Of a stretch of 64,000 nt of DNA, positions 1-7,372 are shown one piece after another. How positions within the stretch are numbered: the stretch's first letter is position 1; each line of letters begins with the position of its first letter. The notes under the pieces are model-generated. The model did not search any database and was not told the origin of the DNA. It worked only from the letters and a program-made list of their open reading frames with translations. The stretch comes from Shimazuella soli (GTDB lineage Bacteria; Bacillota; Bacilli; Thermoactinomycetales; Thermoactinomycetaceae), in contig NZ_JAKWBN010000002.1 of assembly GCF_022511585.1 (NCBI RefSeq), forward strand, positions 124,001 to 188,000, in the 5' to 3' direction. The translations under genes and the position numbers were made by a program.

Positions 1-2
1 AT

Positions 3-116
3 TTCGTAGAGGAAGAAGATACTTTTATAGGATTTAACAATGGATGGCCTGCTATTCTTAGTAATTTGAAAAGCCTGCTGGAAACAGGAAAAACGTTGCC
101 CCCGATTTCCACGTAG
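3..116 (+). CDS. C-terminal end of an SRPBCC/AHSA1-type protein (partial)
   Basis: An open frame enters from the left edge and stops at TAG 114-116, giving about 37 residues. The segment GFNNGWPAILSNLKSLLETG matches the usual C-terminal helix of AHSA1/SRPBCC proteins, where a Trp-Pro pair begins a long helix that closes the hydrophobic ligand cavity. The start and the ligand-binding sheet lie outside the window, so the substrate cannot be judged. It runs towards the minus-strand MBL gene. Confidence 0.7.
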   Translation, partial: FVEEEDTFIGFNNGWPAILSNLKSLLETGKTLPPIST

Positions 117-246
117 ATTGTCCGACAAGGGGAAGGTTCTTTTGTCGCGTTGGTAATAGAAAAGATAGCAACTTAAACAATTGAAGTCTATGTCACTTGT
201 GCCCTCACTATTTTGAATCTTTTTCCCAAAATATAACCAAAAAGTA

Positions 247-268
247 ACGCAGAAGACTAATTCTGCGT
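247..268 (-). terminator. Terminator of the MBL hydrolase gene
   Basis: ACGCAGAA and TTCTGCGT form a perfect 8-bp stem with a 6-nt loop. Read on the minus strand it lies just after the MBL stop codon and is followed by a T-rich stretch, as expected for an intrinsic terminator. Confidence 0.6.
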
Positions 269-279
269 CACTAGGTGTA

Positions 280-999
280 CTAGTTAAGACTGTTAACAAT
301 CTTACGGATCTTTGCAGCAGCATTTCTAATAATCGGTTTTCCATGTCCTAGGCAAAGTGTTTCTACATTCATCCTATCTATTTTGCGAACGGATTGTTTA
401 GCTGTTATTAAATCCGGAGTAGCTGCGATTAATGGTAATGTTGGACGATCAGAAGGTAAGTTCATGAGAATATCTCCACCGATCAATATTCGTTGATCCT
501 CCAGCCAAAAACCACAATGTCCTGGACTGTGCCCAGGTAAATCAATCACTTCTAAACCAGGAAATACTTCATCTAAGCGATCCCCTTCTGTAAGCTCAAC
601 ATGTACAGGTACAGCTATCTGATAGTTAAGCATAGGTTTAAGCCAATACTTACTTACGAGACGATTAAATCCTCCAAGTTGAGAAGGAGAGGCGAATCGA
701 GGCATTTTCTCACCACGAATCACTTCACTCTCATAGCGATGATGTGCATACACCTTTGCTCCTGTTATTGCATGTAATTCAGCAAGACTTCCAAAATGAT
801 CCCAATGAGCATGTGTAATAAGAATTCGTTTAATGTCACTTAATTGATAGCCGCCGTGCTGAAGACTCTTCTGGATTCGAGATACCGAATTAGGCTTGCT
901 TGTATCAACAAGGGTGAGGCCATCAGAAGCCTCAATTACATAAACATTCCCCATAATCAAACCTTTCAGTCGATAAATATGTTTTTGAATTTTTTCCAT
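280..999 (-). CDS. MBL-fold metallo-hydrolase
   Basis: A 239-aa protein of the metallo-beta-lactamase fold. The metal-binding motif THAHWDH is at residues 62-68, a second histidine motif GHSPGH at 156-161, the bridging aspartate in GGD at about 176, and the last histidine in GHG at about 219. All canonical ligands are therefore present and a dinuclear-metal hydrolase is likely. The fold covers lactonases, thioesterases and glyoxalase-II-like enzymes; the substrate cannot be assigned. The ATG has a good ribosome site (CTGGAGGG) 7-8 nt upstream. The promoter region carries the same imperfect palindrome as the neighbouring tetR promoter, so this gene is probably the target of that repressor. No signal peptide is seen; the protein should be cytoplasmic. 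Confidence 0.85.
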   Translation of the reverse strand: MEKIQKHIYRLKGLIMGNVYVIEASDGLTLVDTSKPNSVSRIQKSLQHGGYQLSDIKRILITHAHWDHFGSLAELHAITGAKVYAHHRYESEVIRGEKMPRFASPSQLGGFNRLVSKYWLKPMLNYQIAVPVHVELTEGDRLDEVFPGLEVIDLPGHSPGHCGFWLEDQRILIGGDILMNLPSDRPTLPLIAATPDLITAKQSVRKIDRMNVETLCLGHGKPIIRNAAAKIRKIVNSLN

Positions 1000-1034
1000 G
1001 TGTAGCCCTCCAGATGAGGTTAATAAATGTTTGA

Positions 1035-1054
1035 TTAGGACTAAATAGTACTAA
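1035..1054. promoter_or_regulatory. TetR operator copy 1 (MBL gene promoter)
   Basis: TTAGGACTAAATAGTACTAA is an imperfect inverted repeat (TTAGGACTA / TAGTACTAA) 36 nt upstream of the MBL start. A near-identical copy lies in the tetR promoter at 1677-1696. Paired copies are the usual signature of a TetR repressor controlling itself and its neighbour. Confidence 0.7.
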
Positions 1055-1080
1055 TGAAAGTCAAAAAAATATCATAACAA

Positions 1081-1674
1081 TTAAAGTTTAGATGTTGGTT
1101 GTAACATTTTCAGTAATGTATCGCGTTCTTTTCGAAAGGAGTCGACATTTTTTTTGATGCTGATAAGCATTAGCATTCCTTCCAACCATGAACTAAAGAT
1201 AGAAGCGAGCATATTTGCTGGGAGATCGTTACGTATTTCGCCTTGTTCAGCTCCTTGTTGAATGAGTTGAGTAAAATGATCAACTTGCTGTTCAAAAAAT
1301 ATCTCAAGTCGTACACGAACTTGTTCATTCGTTCTACCTGCCTCCACCATGAGAGAGAGGAGCGGACATCCTCCAATGCAGCCTCGTTCCGCTAGTTCTT
1401 CTATCAGCATATTTGTATATAGCTTTGTTTTTTCGATCAACGATCCGTGGCTTTCGATGAATAGTTTTTGGAAAGATGTTTCAAGAGTTGAGATGTATGC
1501 TTCTAAAACAGCAAGTGTTAGATCATCTTTGCTCTTAAAATGATAATAAATATTGGATTTTGATACACCGCTTTGTTTGACCACATCATCCATCGCTGTG
1601 TTTGAAAGACCACGGTAACGAAATAATTCTGCTGCCACTTGAATCACATGATCTTGATTAGTTAGTTTATTCAT
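1081..1674 (-). CDS. TetR/AcrR-family transcriptional repressor
   Basis: A 197-aa regulator. The N-terminal HTH spans residues 8-55 with the typical recognition-helix block SGVSKSNIYYHFKSKDDL, followed by an all-helical ligand-binding domain. Length is normal for the family. It follows the MBL gene in the same orientation but has its own promoter, and both promoters share a 20-bp palindrome. Auto-regulation plus control of the MBL hydrolase is the simplest reading. The start codon lies only a few bases beyond the predicted transcription start, so no Shine-Dalgarno is available and the message may be leaderless. The inducer is unknown. Confidence 0.85.
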   Translation of the reverse strand: MNKLTNQDHVIQVAAELFRYRGLSNTAMDDVVKQSGVSKSNIYYHFKSKDDLTLAVLEAYISTLETSFQKLFIESHGSLIEKTKLYTNMLIEELAERGCIGGCPLLSLMVEAGRTNEQVRVRLEIFFEQQVDHFTQLIQQGAEQGEIRNDLPANMLASIFSSWLEGMLMLISIKKNVDSFRKERDTLLKMLQPTSKL

Positions 1675-1676
1675 GA

Positions 1677-1710
1677 TTAGGACTATACAGTACTAAAAAT
1701 GGAATGTCAA
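1677..1710 (-). promoter_or_regulatory. tetR promoter overlapped by operator copy 2
   Basis: On the minus strand TTGACA (1710-1705) and TATAGT (1687-1682) are separated by exactly 17 bp, a near-consensus sigma-A promoter. The palindrome TTAGGACTATACAGTACTAA (1677-1696) covers the -10 box. Transcription should begin around 1675-1676, directly at or before the ATG (1674-1672). Confidence 0.75.
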
Positions 1711-1713
1711 TAC

Positions 1714-1742
1714 GCGACAGAGAGAACCGTCCCCGTTGTCGC
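1714..1742. repeat. Possible REP-like palindromic element
   Basis: GCGACA and TTGTCGC arms enclose GAGAGAACCGTCCCC. This 'gagaaccgtcccc' core is reminiscent of dispersed palindromic units in Firmicutes that are mobilised by REP-associated transposases. Only one copy is seen here, so the assignment rests on recollection of the motif. Confidence 0.35.
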
Positions 1743-1840
1743 TCATAATAAAACAACTAACAGATTTGGGAGGCCTATAGATAATAACTAATTTCACAAA
1801 TTGTTGTATGAGAAAACGAAAGAAGGAGTTATTTTTGATA

Positions 1841-1864
1841 AAAAAGGAACCTTAATTAGGTTCC
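1841..1864 (-). terminator. Terminator after XRE/TPR regulator 1 and its peptide ORF
   Basis: GGAACC and GGTTCC form a stem around a 7-nt loop. On the minus strand it is followed by a run of T. It lies 7 nt beyond the stop of the 7-codon ORF, so that ORF is inside the regulator transcript. Confidence 0.75.
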
Positions 1865-1870
1865 AATTAT

Positions 1871-1894
1871 TTAGGTTGGATCTCCGCCTACCAT
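1871..1894 (-). CDS. Candidate 7-aa signalling peptide MVGGDPT
   Basis: ATG starts 4 nt after the stop codon of the XRE/TPR regulator and is preceded at 7-nt spacing by GGGGGTG, a good Shine-Dalgarno that lies within the last regulator codons. The ORF encodes MVGGDPT and ends directly before the terminator. The same layout recurs after the second XRE/TPR regulator (7743-7781). TPR regulators of the RRNPP group bind short peptides, so I infer a cognate ligand. No secretion leader is present, which is unlike known Phr, PapR or NprX precursors. Without expression data a chance ORF is possible. Confidence 0.45.
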   Translation of the reverse strand: MVGGDPT

Positions 1895-1898
1895 AGAG

Positions 1899-3242
1899 CT
1901 ACACCCCCAATTCTATATGAATATTAACATTATAAAATTCATCTTTGTGCTTTGTGAATTCGGTATCATTACCCGTACATGAGTAGCAATAACTTAGATA
2001 AAGTAATGCTTGCCGTTCTTTTATTTTGTGATTATGTTGTTTTGCTAAATTCACTGCTTTTTTGTATAAAGGTATTGCTTCGATCATCATCTGTTGTTTG
2101 ATACAACAGTTACCCATTACAAGAAGTGCTTCGATTTGTCCTAATGCATCATCACTACTCTTACTTATTTTTATTGCGTTTTTAAGTTCTTTTTCAGCCA
2201 AATTCCATTTTTTTTGATGCGTGTATAACAATCCTAGTTCTGTATAAGCGGGAATTAACAGGTACTCTTTATCTTTTCGGATTTTATTTTTAAATTCAAG
2301 AGATTGCAAATAACATTCTTCTGCTAGTGCTAAGTCTCCTTTTTTTAAATGTATACTACCTAATGTAGCCTGCAATGATACGAGATTATTGAATTCTCTG
2401 TTTTGTTTGGCGAATTCGATACCTTGTTTTGCATAGTCTAATGCTTTTTGATACATATTCTGTTTGTTAAGGATGGTAGCATACATTACATACATTTGTA
2501 ATACTACATTTGATTGAAGTTTATGGAAAGGACATTTTTTTAAGTCTTCACGTAACTCGTCTAAAGTTTGTAACGCTTCTTCCTGTTTTCTCCCTAGTTT
2601 ATCTAGATAAATAACTTGATTAATCATCAAATTGTGTTTGATAGTTTCTCTGTCTCCGTCAGTAGTGTATTCTTTTAAACCGAGCTCATTGTATTCTAAG
2701 GCTTTTATGAGATCGTTTTGAAAGTGAAACGATTTTCCTAATTCATTATAACAAACAGCTTTTATGTTTGATTTCTCCATACCTTGTACTTTATCAATTA
2801 GTTTAATAGCACTTATGAGATGAGGTACAGCTGCTTTCCATTTTTTCTTCTCTGTGTTGCAAAGTCCTCTGTAGAAGTGGATAAAGGGGGAGAAACTAGG
2901 TAATTCCTCTAAGTTTTCTTCTGAGTTCAATTTTTCGAGTCTTTCTAGTGCTGAATCTGTATCAGCTATGATTAGTTTCTCTAGTCTCTTCAAATGGGAA
3001 TGTATTGTTCTTTCTTTACTTTCAACCTCCGATTCAACATTTAATAGTTCTTTAGAAAGACCAAAATGAGAAGCATATTTTATTATCATTTCTTCGCTTA
3101 CATTTGGGAAACCACGTTCTATCAAACTGATAGTGCTGTGTGAAATGCCTACGTCAGGTGCGATAACTTCACAACTTACACCTAGTTTCCTTCTTTCCGC
3201 TCTAAGGGTAACACCGATCTGTTCTCGTTTTTCTCGATTCAT
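1899..3242 (-). CDS. XRE-type HTH regulator with TPR domain (RRNPP-like), copy 1
   Basis: About 447 aa. An N-terminal XRE helix-turn-helix covers roughly residues 8-65 (IAPDVGISHSTISLIERG contains the recognition helix). A long run of tetratricopeptide-like helix pairs follows from about residue 100 to the end. This is the architecture of peptide-responsive regulators such as PlcR, NprR and PrgX. I chose ATG 3242 rather than the upstream GTG because GGAGA is then suitably placed and the start aligns with the MNRK start of the second copy. Directly downstream lies a 7-codon ORF, then a terminator. An 8-bp inverted repeat just upstream may be its operator. It is clearly paralogous to the gene at 7793-9142. 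The target genes may be the small genes transcribed divergently. Confidence 0.8.
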   Translation of the reverse strand: MNREKREQIGVTLRAERRKLGVSCEVIAPDVGISHSTISLIERGFPNVSEEMIIKYASHFGLSKELLNVESEVESKERTIHSHLKRLEKLIIADTDSALERLEKLNSEENLEELPSFSPFIHFYRGLCNTEKKKWKAAVPHLISAIKLIDKVQGMEKSNIKAVCYNELGKSFHFQNDLIKALEYNELGLKEYTTDGDRETIKHNLMINQVIYLDKLGRKQEEALQTLDELREDLKKCPFHKLQSNVVLQMYVMYATILNKQNMYQKALDYAKQGIEFAKQNREFNNLVSLQATLGSIHLKKGDLALAEECYLQSLEFKNKIRKDKEYLLIPAYTELGLLYTHQKKWNLAEKELKNAIKISKSSDDALGQIEALLVMGNCCIKQQMMIEAIPLYKKAVNLAKQHNHKIKERQALLYLSYCYSCTGNDTEFTKHKDEFYNVNIHIELGV

Positions 3243-3255
3243 TCTTTCCACTCTC

Positions 3256-3286
3256 CGATAATATGATCAAAAATTTCCTATTATCG
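3256..3286. promoter_or_regulatory. Inverted repeat upstream of XRE/TPR regulator 1
   Basis: CGATAATA and TATTATCG are perfect inverted arms separated by 15 bp, beginning 13 nt before the regulator start. It sits in the divergent intergenic region and is a plausible auto-regulatory binding site. The rest of 3287-3479 is AT-rich and contains a pyrimidine/purine stem-loop near 3404-3442 but no gene I can support. Confidence 0.45.
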
Positions 3287-3479
3287 AGAATATCAAAAAC
3301 AATGAAAATACTCAATATTAGGTAATTTTATAACATAAAGTGCTATCGGATATAATTTTGCAAATATTGGATAAATATTTTATGATTTTAATACACCTTT
3401 CCAAAGAGAGGAAGGTTGTCCAAGCTGCTTCCTTCTTCTCTTTTATTCCTATAAGGGAGGGGTGTTGAAGGTGTAAGAA

Positions 3480-3581
3480 ATGAGAGTATATATTTTATGG
3501 CTTTATGCGGGTAGTTATTTTTATATATTTTATGGAATGTCAGTAGTTTTACAGGAGAGTGAAAATATCAATGAGCCTTGA
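3480..3581 (+). CDS. Possible 33-aa hydrophobic peptide
   Basis: ATG 3480 follows GAAGGTG at good spacing. The 33 codons give one aromatic-rich hydrophobic segment (ILWLYAGSYFYIFYGMSVV) followed by a short polar tail, ending at TGA 3579-3581. The stop overlaps the ATG of the next gene at 3571, suggesting translational coupling. It could be a small membrane peptide or a leader/regulatory ORF; there is no family match I recognise. Confidence 0.4.
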   Translation: MRVYILWLYAGSYFYIFYGMSVVLQESENINEP

Positions 3582-3819
3582 CTGGATCATCGAGAATCGC
3601 ACTATTCCGCTGGAAGTCACTGACGTTCTGCAACAGGTAGCAGACCAATATAACTATTCAACGGATCAGATGTACCAACAAAAGCAAGAAATCATGGATG
3701 AACTCCAAGCGAGGGGCAAAGGGTACATCATAAAATTTCTCTTTCCCAATGGGATCGAAGACGAGGAACGCTTCCTTCATGCGTTGATTCGAATGGAAAT
3801 AAGGCGATTGCAAAAATAA
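3571..3819 (+). CDS. Hypothetical protein, about 82 aa
   Basis: A small soluble protein, SLDWIIENRTIPLEVTDVL at its N terminus and ending in a basic helix (ALIRMEIRRLQK). The start is uncertain: ATG 3571 is translationally coupled to the preceding 33-aa ORF, while an in-frame GTG lies at 3559 directly against AGGAG. I do not recognise the family. It lies 22 bases before the DUF3970-like gene and the two probably form one transcript, reading away from the XRE/TPR regulator whose target they may be. Confidence 0.6.
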   Translation: MSLDWIIENRTIPLEVTDVLQQVADQYNYSTDQMYQQKQEIMDELQARGKGYIIKFLFPNGIEDEERFLHALIRMEIRRLQK

Positions 3820-3841
3820 AAAGCAAAGGACTGTGGTTAAA

Positions 3842-4162
3842 ATGGCATTGAAATTATGCGTGGAAGGTAATAGAGACAAAGTGAGAGATTTTGTGGAGGC
3901 GATCCGAATTATCCCTCAGTGGCGGTTTTATAGTGGATCAAAGGTGTCAATTGGAGCAGATGAACTGAGGATAGAGTATTTCTTTGATAAAAAGCCTTAT
4001 GAGAAACCTTCTCTGCAAACAAGAAAAACGTCTAGGCTAACAATTACTAGTTTGGATAATCAAAAAATAGACATCGATTTACTAGATGCAGAGGTTACGG
4101 ATATGGGGAATGGAACTACTTTTATTCATGGGAGAAATTTTGATATTTTTGCAGATTCGTAA
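3842..4162 (+). CDS. DUF3970-like small protein
   Basis: 106 aa from ATG 3842, which has AAAGGA about 10 nt upstream; an in-frame GTG at 3833 is less likely. The N-terminal LKLCVEGNRDKVRDFVEAI followed by a beta-rich RIEYFF block resembles the short DUF3970-type proteins found near mobile elements and regulators in Bacillus. I see no catalytic motif. Function is unknown. It shares an operon with the preceding 82-aa protein and ends 20 nt before a convergent terminator. Confidence 0.55.
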   Translation: MALKLCVEGNRDKVRDFVEAIRIIPQWRFYSGSKVSIGADELRIEYFFDKKPYEKPSLQTRKTSRLTITSLDNQKIDIDLLDAEVTDMGNGTTFIHGRNFDIFADS

Positions 4163-4182
4163 TAAGATGCTCAAAATAATTG

Positions 4183-4213
4183 TCCCCCCTTCCAATTACT
4201 TGGCAGGGGGGGA
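4183..4213 (-). terminator. Strong GC-rich hairpin after the MATE-like gene
   Basis: TCCCCCCTTCCAA and TTGGCAGGGGGGA pair with one mismatch around a short loop. It lies between the convergent DUF3970-like gene and the transporter gene. The composition matches the transporter gene rather than the surroundings. Confidence 0.65.
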
Positions 4214-4231
4214 TTAGATCGCGGCTAGAGA

Positions 4232-6151
4232 TTAAGCTGCGACCAGAGTCAGTTGATCGATTTTTGCGCGTGCTTCGCGGAAGTCTACCACAGCATGCAC
4301 GTTTGCATCACGCACGATTTCACCGCGCAGCGATGGGACCTTGGCCAGCTGGTAGTCTACCCCTCTGATATCTGTTGGGGTAGTCGCATTGACTTTTGCG
4401 TGTTGGACAAATGCTGCGAAAAATGCACGCGCAGTACTTTGGTTTGGCTTCCACTCTGCACCTGTCAAGAATTCCAGGAATGATTGCAGATTCCTCTTTG
4501 TTGCAATGGTGTTCAAGGCGTCGCGGAGGAACATCTCGGCATTTTCCATGGCTGCATCGACAGGGAGGTCTTCTACCGGACCCCTCTTGGCCGATTCGAG
4601 CGAACGGAGAGCGTTGTAGGCACGAATCGCCCGAAACACAGGAGCCATTTCCCTGAACGAAGAAGGTGTTAGGCCCTGAGACCCAGCAAATTTCGTGAGA
4701 TACTTTCTATAAACGAGCCTTTCCCTAGCTTCGTACTGGGATTCCCCCAGAGCGGTCTGTGAGAAATCTCGGGTGAAGATGACTTCGCTGGCTTGCTCTT
4801 GATTGACCTGTTCCCGGCGCGGCCTCCAGAAACTCAAAACACGCTCGAAAGCTGCACGAATCGGAAACAGCTCGATTCCAGCATGCTTGAAGTATCCGCA
4901 GAGGTAAGCTGTGGAAACGATCCCCAGGAACATGTATTGGATGATTTCTGCAAAGGAAACACCCACCAGCGTTTTGGGCAGGAGCCAGCATGCGATCCCA
5001 AAGAGCACAGAGCTCAAGATATAAATGATAGATGCAGTCTGGGTTTGTTTGTGAACCCCCAGTACCTCTCCTACGCATTGATAGATCGTCCAAGGACATT
5101 GCACCAATGCATACAAGAGGAGCAGCCTGACTGTCAACTTGATTACTGTTGTGTTGTCTGTGACGAGTCCAACTGCTGGTTCTGCCATGACAAGCAGGAC
5201 GGTCCATGAAAGAAGCGTACCGATGACTACGGTGCCAAGTGCCCAGCGGATATACCGGGCTACTTGCTTCTTATTTTCGATCATGGGACCAATTGCAAGG
5301 CTGATGGAGGAAACGATCCCCCCCATCCAAGAGAGGTAGAAGACTCTCTGGACGACATAGAGGGTTCGAACAGCTGCAAGGTACTCAGGTCCAATCCAAG
5401 CAAGAATGGCAAAATAGGGGACCATCATCAGTTGGTTCAAAAAGCTTGCAAACGTGAGCGGAAATGCCTGGCTCAGAATGCTTTTCTGAAGCTTCCAATC
5501 CAACTTCCAGTGCAGGTCGCCGCCTGCCTTGTGAAAAAACCTCGCAAGGATCAAACCTGTTCCGAGCAGGGAAGACAGCACCGATGCACATGCCGCTCCG
5601 GCCAGCCCAAGGTGCTGCAGGTAGATCAGTACATAGTCCAGTCCCAAGTGGGTGATGATCATTGCCACCTGTGCTGCTGTGGTGGACCATTGCTCCTTTA
5701 GCCATCCTTGCAGCCCGTTTGTGATCACACTGAACAAGGCTGAAAGAATGCAGGTTCCACCGACGACTTGCAGATACAGCAGCCCGGTGGAGGTGATTTC
5801 TACACCGTAAACCACAAACAATTGTTTCGCGAGGAGGATGGTTCCAACCCCGAATGCGAGGCTTAGTGCACAGCATTGGCAGACGCCTTGGATGATGATC
5901 CTCAGTGCCTCTGCCTCGCTTTTTGCAGTAACAATGAAGTATCGGATAGCTGATCCAACCTTCGCATAAAAGCACCACTGGATGACCAAGATGCTTTCGA
6001 CCACAATCGTGACAGTCTCGATCGCTGACAGCCCGATATGGCTAATGAAGAAGGTGTCAATGATCCCTTCCATTGCAAAGAAGAGGACCAAAAGGGTCGG
6101 CTGCCAGCCCAAACGGGCCATTGATTTTAGCGGGTGCTCTTTCTTTCTCAT
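4232..6151 (-). CDS. MATE-type multidrug/polysaccharide flippase-like protein with unknown C-terminal domain
   Basis: About 639 aa from ATG 6151 (AAGGA just upstream). Residues 10-430 contain about twelve hydrophobic segments with the pattern of the MATE/MVF superfamily, for example the N-terminal GWQPTLLVLFFAMEGIIDTFF and FLNQLMMVPYFAILAWIGPEYLAAV. After RPRREQ near residue 450 comes a soluble, charged, helical extension of about 190 aa (FLRDALNTIATKRNLQSFL, SLRGEIVRDANVHAVVDF) that I cannot assign. Ordinary MATE proteins are about 450 aa, so this looks like a fusion. Base composition is visibly richer in G+C than the flanks, with its own GC-rich terminator, suggesting acquisition by transfer. 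Substrate unknown. Confidence 0.7.
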   Translation of the reverse strand: MRKKEHPLKSMARLGWQPTLLVLFFAMEGIIDTFFISHIGLSAIETVTIVVESILVIQWCFYAKVGSAIRYFIVTAKSEAEALRIIIQGVCQCCALSLAFGVGTILLAKQLFVVYGVEITSTGLLYLQVVGGTCILSALFSVITNGLQGWLKEQWSTTAAQVAMIITHLGLDYVLIYLQHLGLAGAACASVLSSLLGTGLILARFFHKAGGDLHWKLDWKLQKSILSQAFPLTFASFLNQLMMVPYFAILAWIGPEYLAAVRTLYVVQRVFYLSWMGGIVSSISLAIGPMIENKKQVARYIRWALGTVVIGTLLSWTVLLVMAEPAVGLVTDNTTVIKLTVRLLLLYALVQCPWTIYQCVGEVLGVHKQTQTASIIYILSSVLFGIACWLLPKTLVGVSFAEIIQYMFLGIVSTAYLCGYFKHAGIELFPIRAAFERVLSFWRPRREQVNQEQASEVIFTRDFSQTALGESQYEARERLVYRKYLTKFAGSQGLTPSSFREMAPVFRAIRAYNALRSLESAKRGPVEDLPVDAAMENAEMFLRDALNTIATKRNLQSFLEFLTGAEWKPNQSTARAFFAAFVQHAKVNATTPTDIRGVDYQLAKVPSLRGEIVRDANVHAVVDFREARAKIDQLTLVAA

Positions 6152-6481
6152 TATCCTTCTCTTTCTATACGGAGGAGCACTTACCACTATTGTAGTCGAA
6201 AATTGAAATAATTCATATTTTTATAGGAAATATAGTCCAAGGAGCGACATTACTTGAAAATGATAAGTGTGATTTACTTTTTATGGAGTGAATAAATGCA
6301 TTTCGTCTGTTTTATCATTTTGCTTTAAGGTTTTGTAGGGAGTAACAATAATATTCCAAAAAATACTTGATTTTTGAAAATAAATCTTTTATTATATCCG
6401 CAACGATCCGAACATACATACGATGTAAACAGATAAAGGCTTCGTGATATACTAAATAATAAGCATAGGGGCTGACTTTGC

Positions 6482-7333
6482 GTGACTTATGATTTACTTG
6501 ATCCAAAAAATGATTTTGTGTTTAAGCGTATTTTTGGCAGTGAGAAAAATACCCAAATTTTATTGGCTTTTCTTAATTGCATCTTGCATAAAGATGTGGA
6601 GGAACCAATACTCACGGAGATTGTTTTGTTAAATCCGTACACCGATAAGGATTCTCCAAGTGATAAGCAGTCCATTTTTGATATAAAGGCAAAAAGAGCG
6701 GACGGTTCCATCGTAAATGTGGAAATGCAGTTATTTAACCGGTATGATAATGAAAAACGAGCATTGTACTATTGGGGTAAACAGTATACAGAGCAGTTAA
6801 AGGAAGGCGAGCCCTACAAACGGCTGAAAAAATGTGTGGTAATTAACATCTTGGATTTTTCGATTATCTCTAACGACAGGTATCACAACATATTTCGTTT
6901 ATGGGAAGACAGCGAACGGATTCTTTTTTCGGAGGATGAGGAGATTCACATCTTGGAATTATCCAAACTTGTTGGAAAAAGTGCCCCGAAAACAAGTGGT
7001 TTACTCAATTGGTTATTGTTTTTGAAAACCAAAGACAAACGATATTGGGAGGTGTTAAAAATGAATGAACCAATTCTTGGGAAAGCGATGAAGGAATTGG
7101 AGTATTTAAGTCAGGATGAAGAAGCCCGCAGACTGTATGAAATGCGTCAGAAGGCCCTTCATGATGAAGCGTCTTCTATTGCAGGGGCGAAAGAAGAAGG
7201 AAAGAAAGAAGTAGCAAGTAAGATGCTTCAAGAGCAAATGGATATTCAACTGATATCAAAAGTAACTGGTTTAACAAAGGATGTCATCTTGCAACTAAAA
7301 TCTAATATTTCAAGTTCTAAACCTAAAAAATGA
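6482..7333 (+). CDS. Rpn-family PD-(D/E)XK nuclease (transposase-like)
   Basis: 283 aa from GTG 6482 (AGGGG upstream). The start DLLDPKNDFVFKRIFGSEKN is the hallmark of the PDDEXK_2/Rpn family. The nuclease core continues with SIFDIKAKRADGSIVNVEMQ, whose Asp and Glu-x-Gln match the metal-binding D...ExQ pattern. The C-terminal third is helical and ends MLQEQMDIQLISKVTGLTKD. In Escherichia coli, Rpn proteins promote RecA-independent recombination and are reported as toxic anti-phage nucleases held by an intragenic C-terminal antitoxin. Here the next gene encodes a second copy of just that C-terminal part. Confidence 0.85.
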   Translation: MTYDLLDPKNDFVFKRIFGSEKNTQILLAFLNCILHKDVEEPILTEIVLLNPYTDKDSPSDKQSIFDIKAKRADGSIVNVEMQLFNRYDNEKRALYYWGKQYTEQLKEGEPYKRLKKCVVINILDFSIISNDRYHNIFRLWEDSERILFSEDEEIHILELSKLVGKSAPKTSGLLNWLLFLKTKDKRYWEVLKMNEPILGKAMKELEYLSQDEEARRLYEMRQKALHDEASSIAGAKEEGKKEVASKMLQEQMDIQLISKVTGLTKDVILQLKSNISSSKPKK

Positions 7334-7372
7334 ACCCCTGCTATAACAGAAATAAGAAGAGGAAGAGAAATA

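Noticed and set aside
4725..5701. Several long open frames on both strands within the MATE-like gene
   Set aside because: They overlap a clear membrane-protein gene, lack ribosome sites and give no recognisable domains; the region's higher GC simply reduces stop codons.
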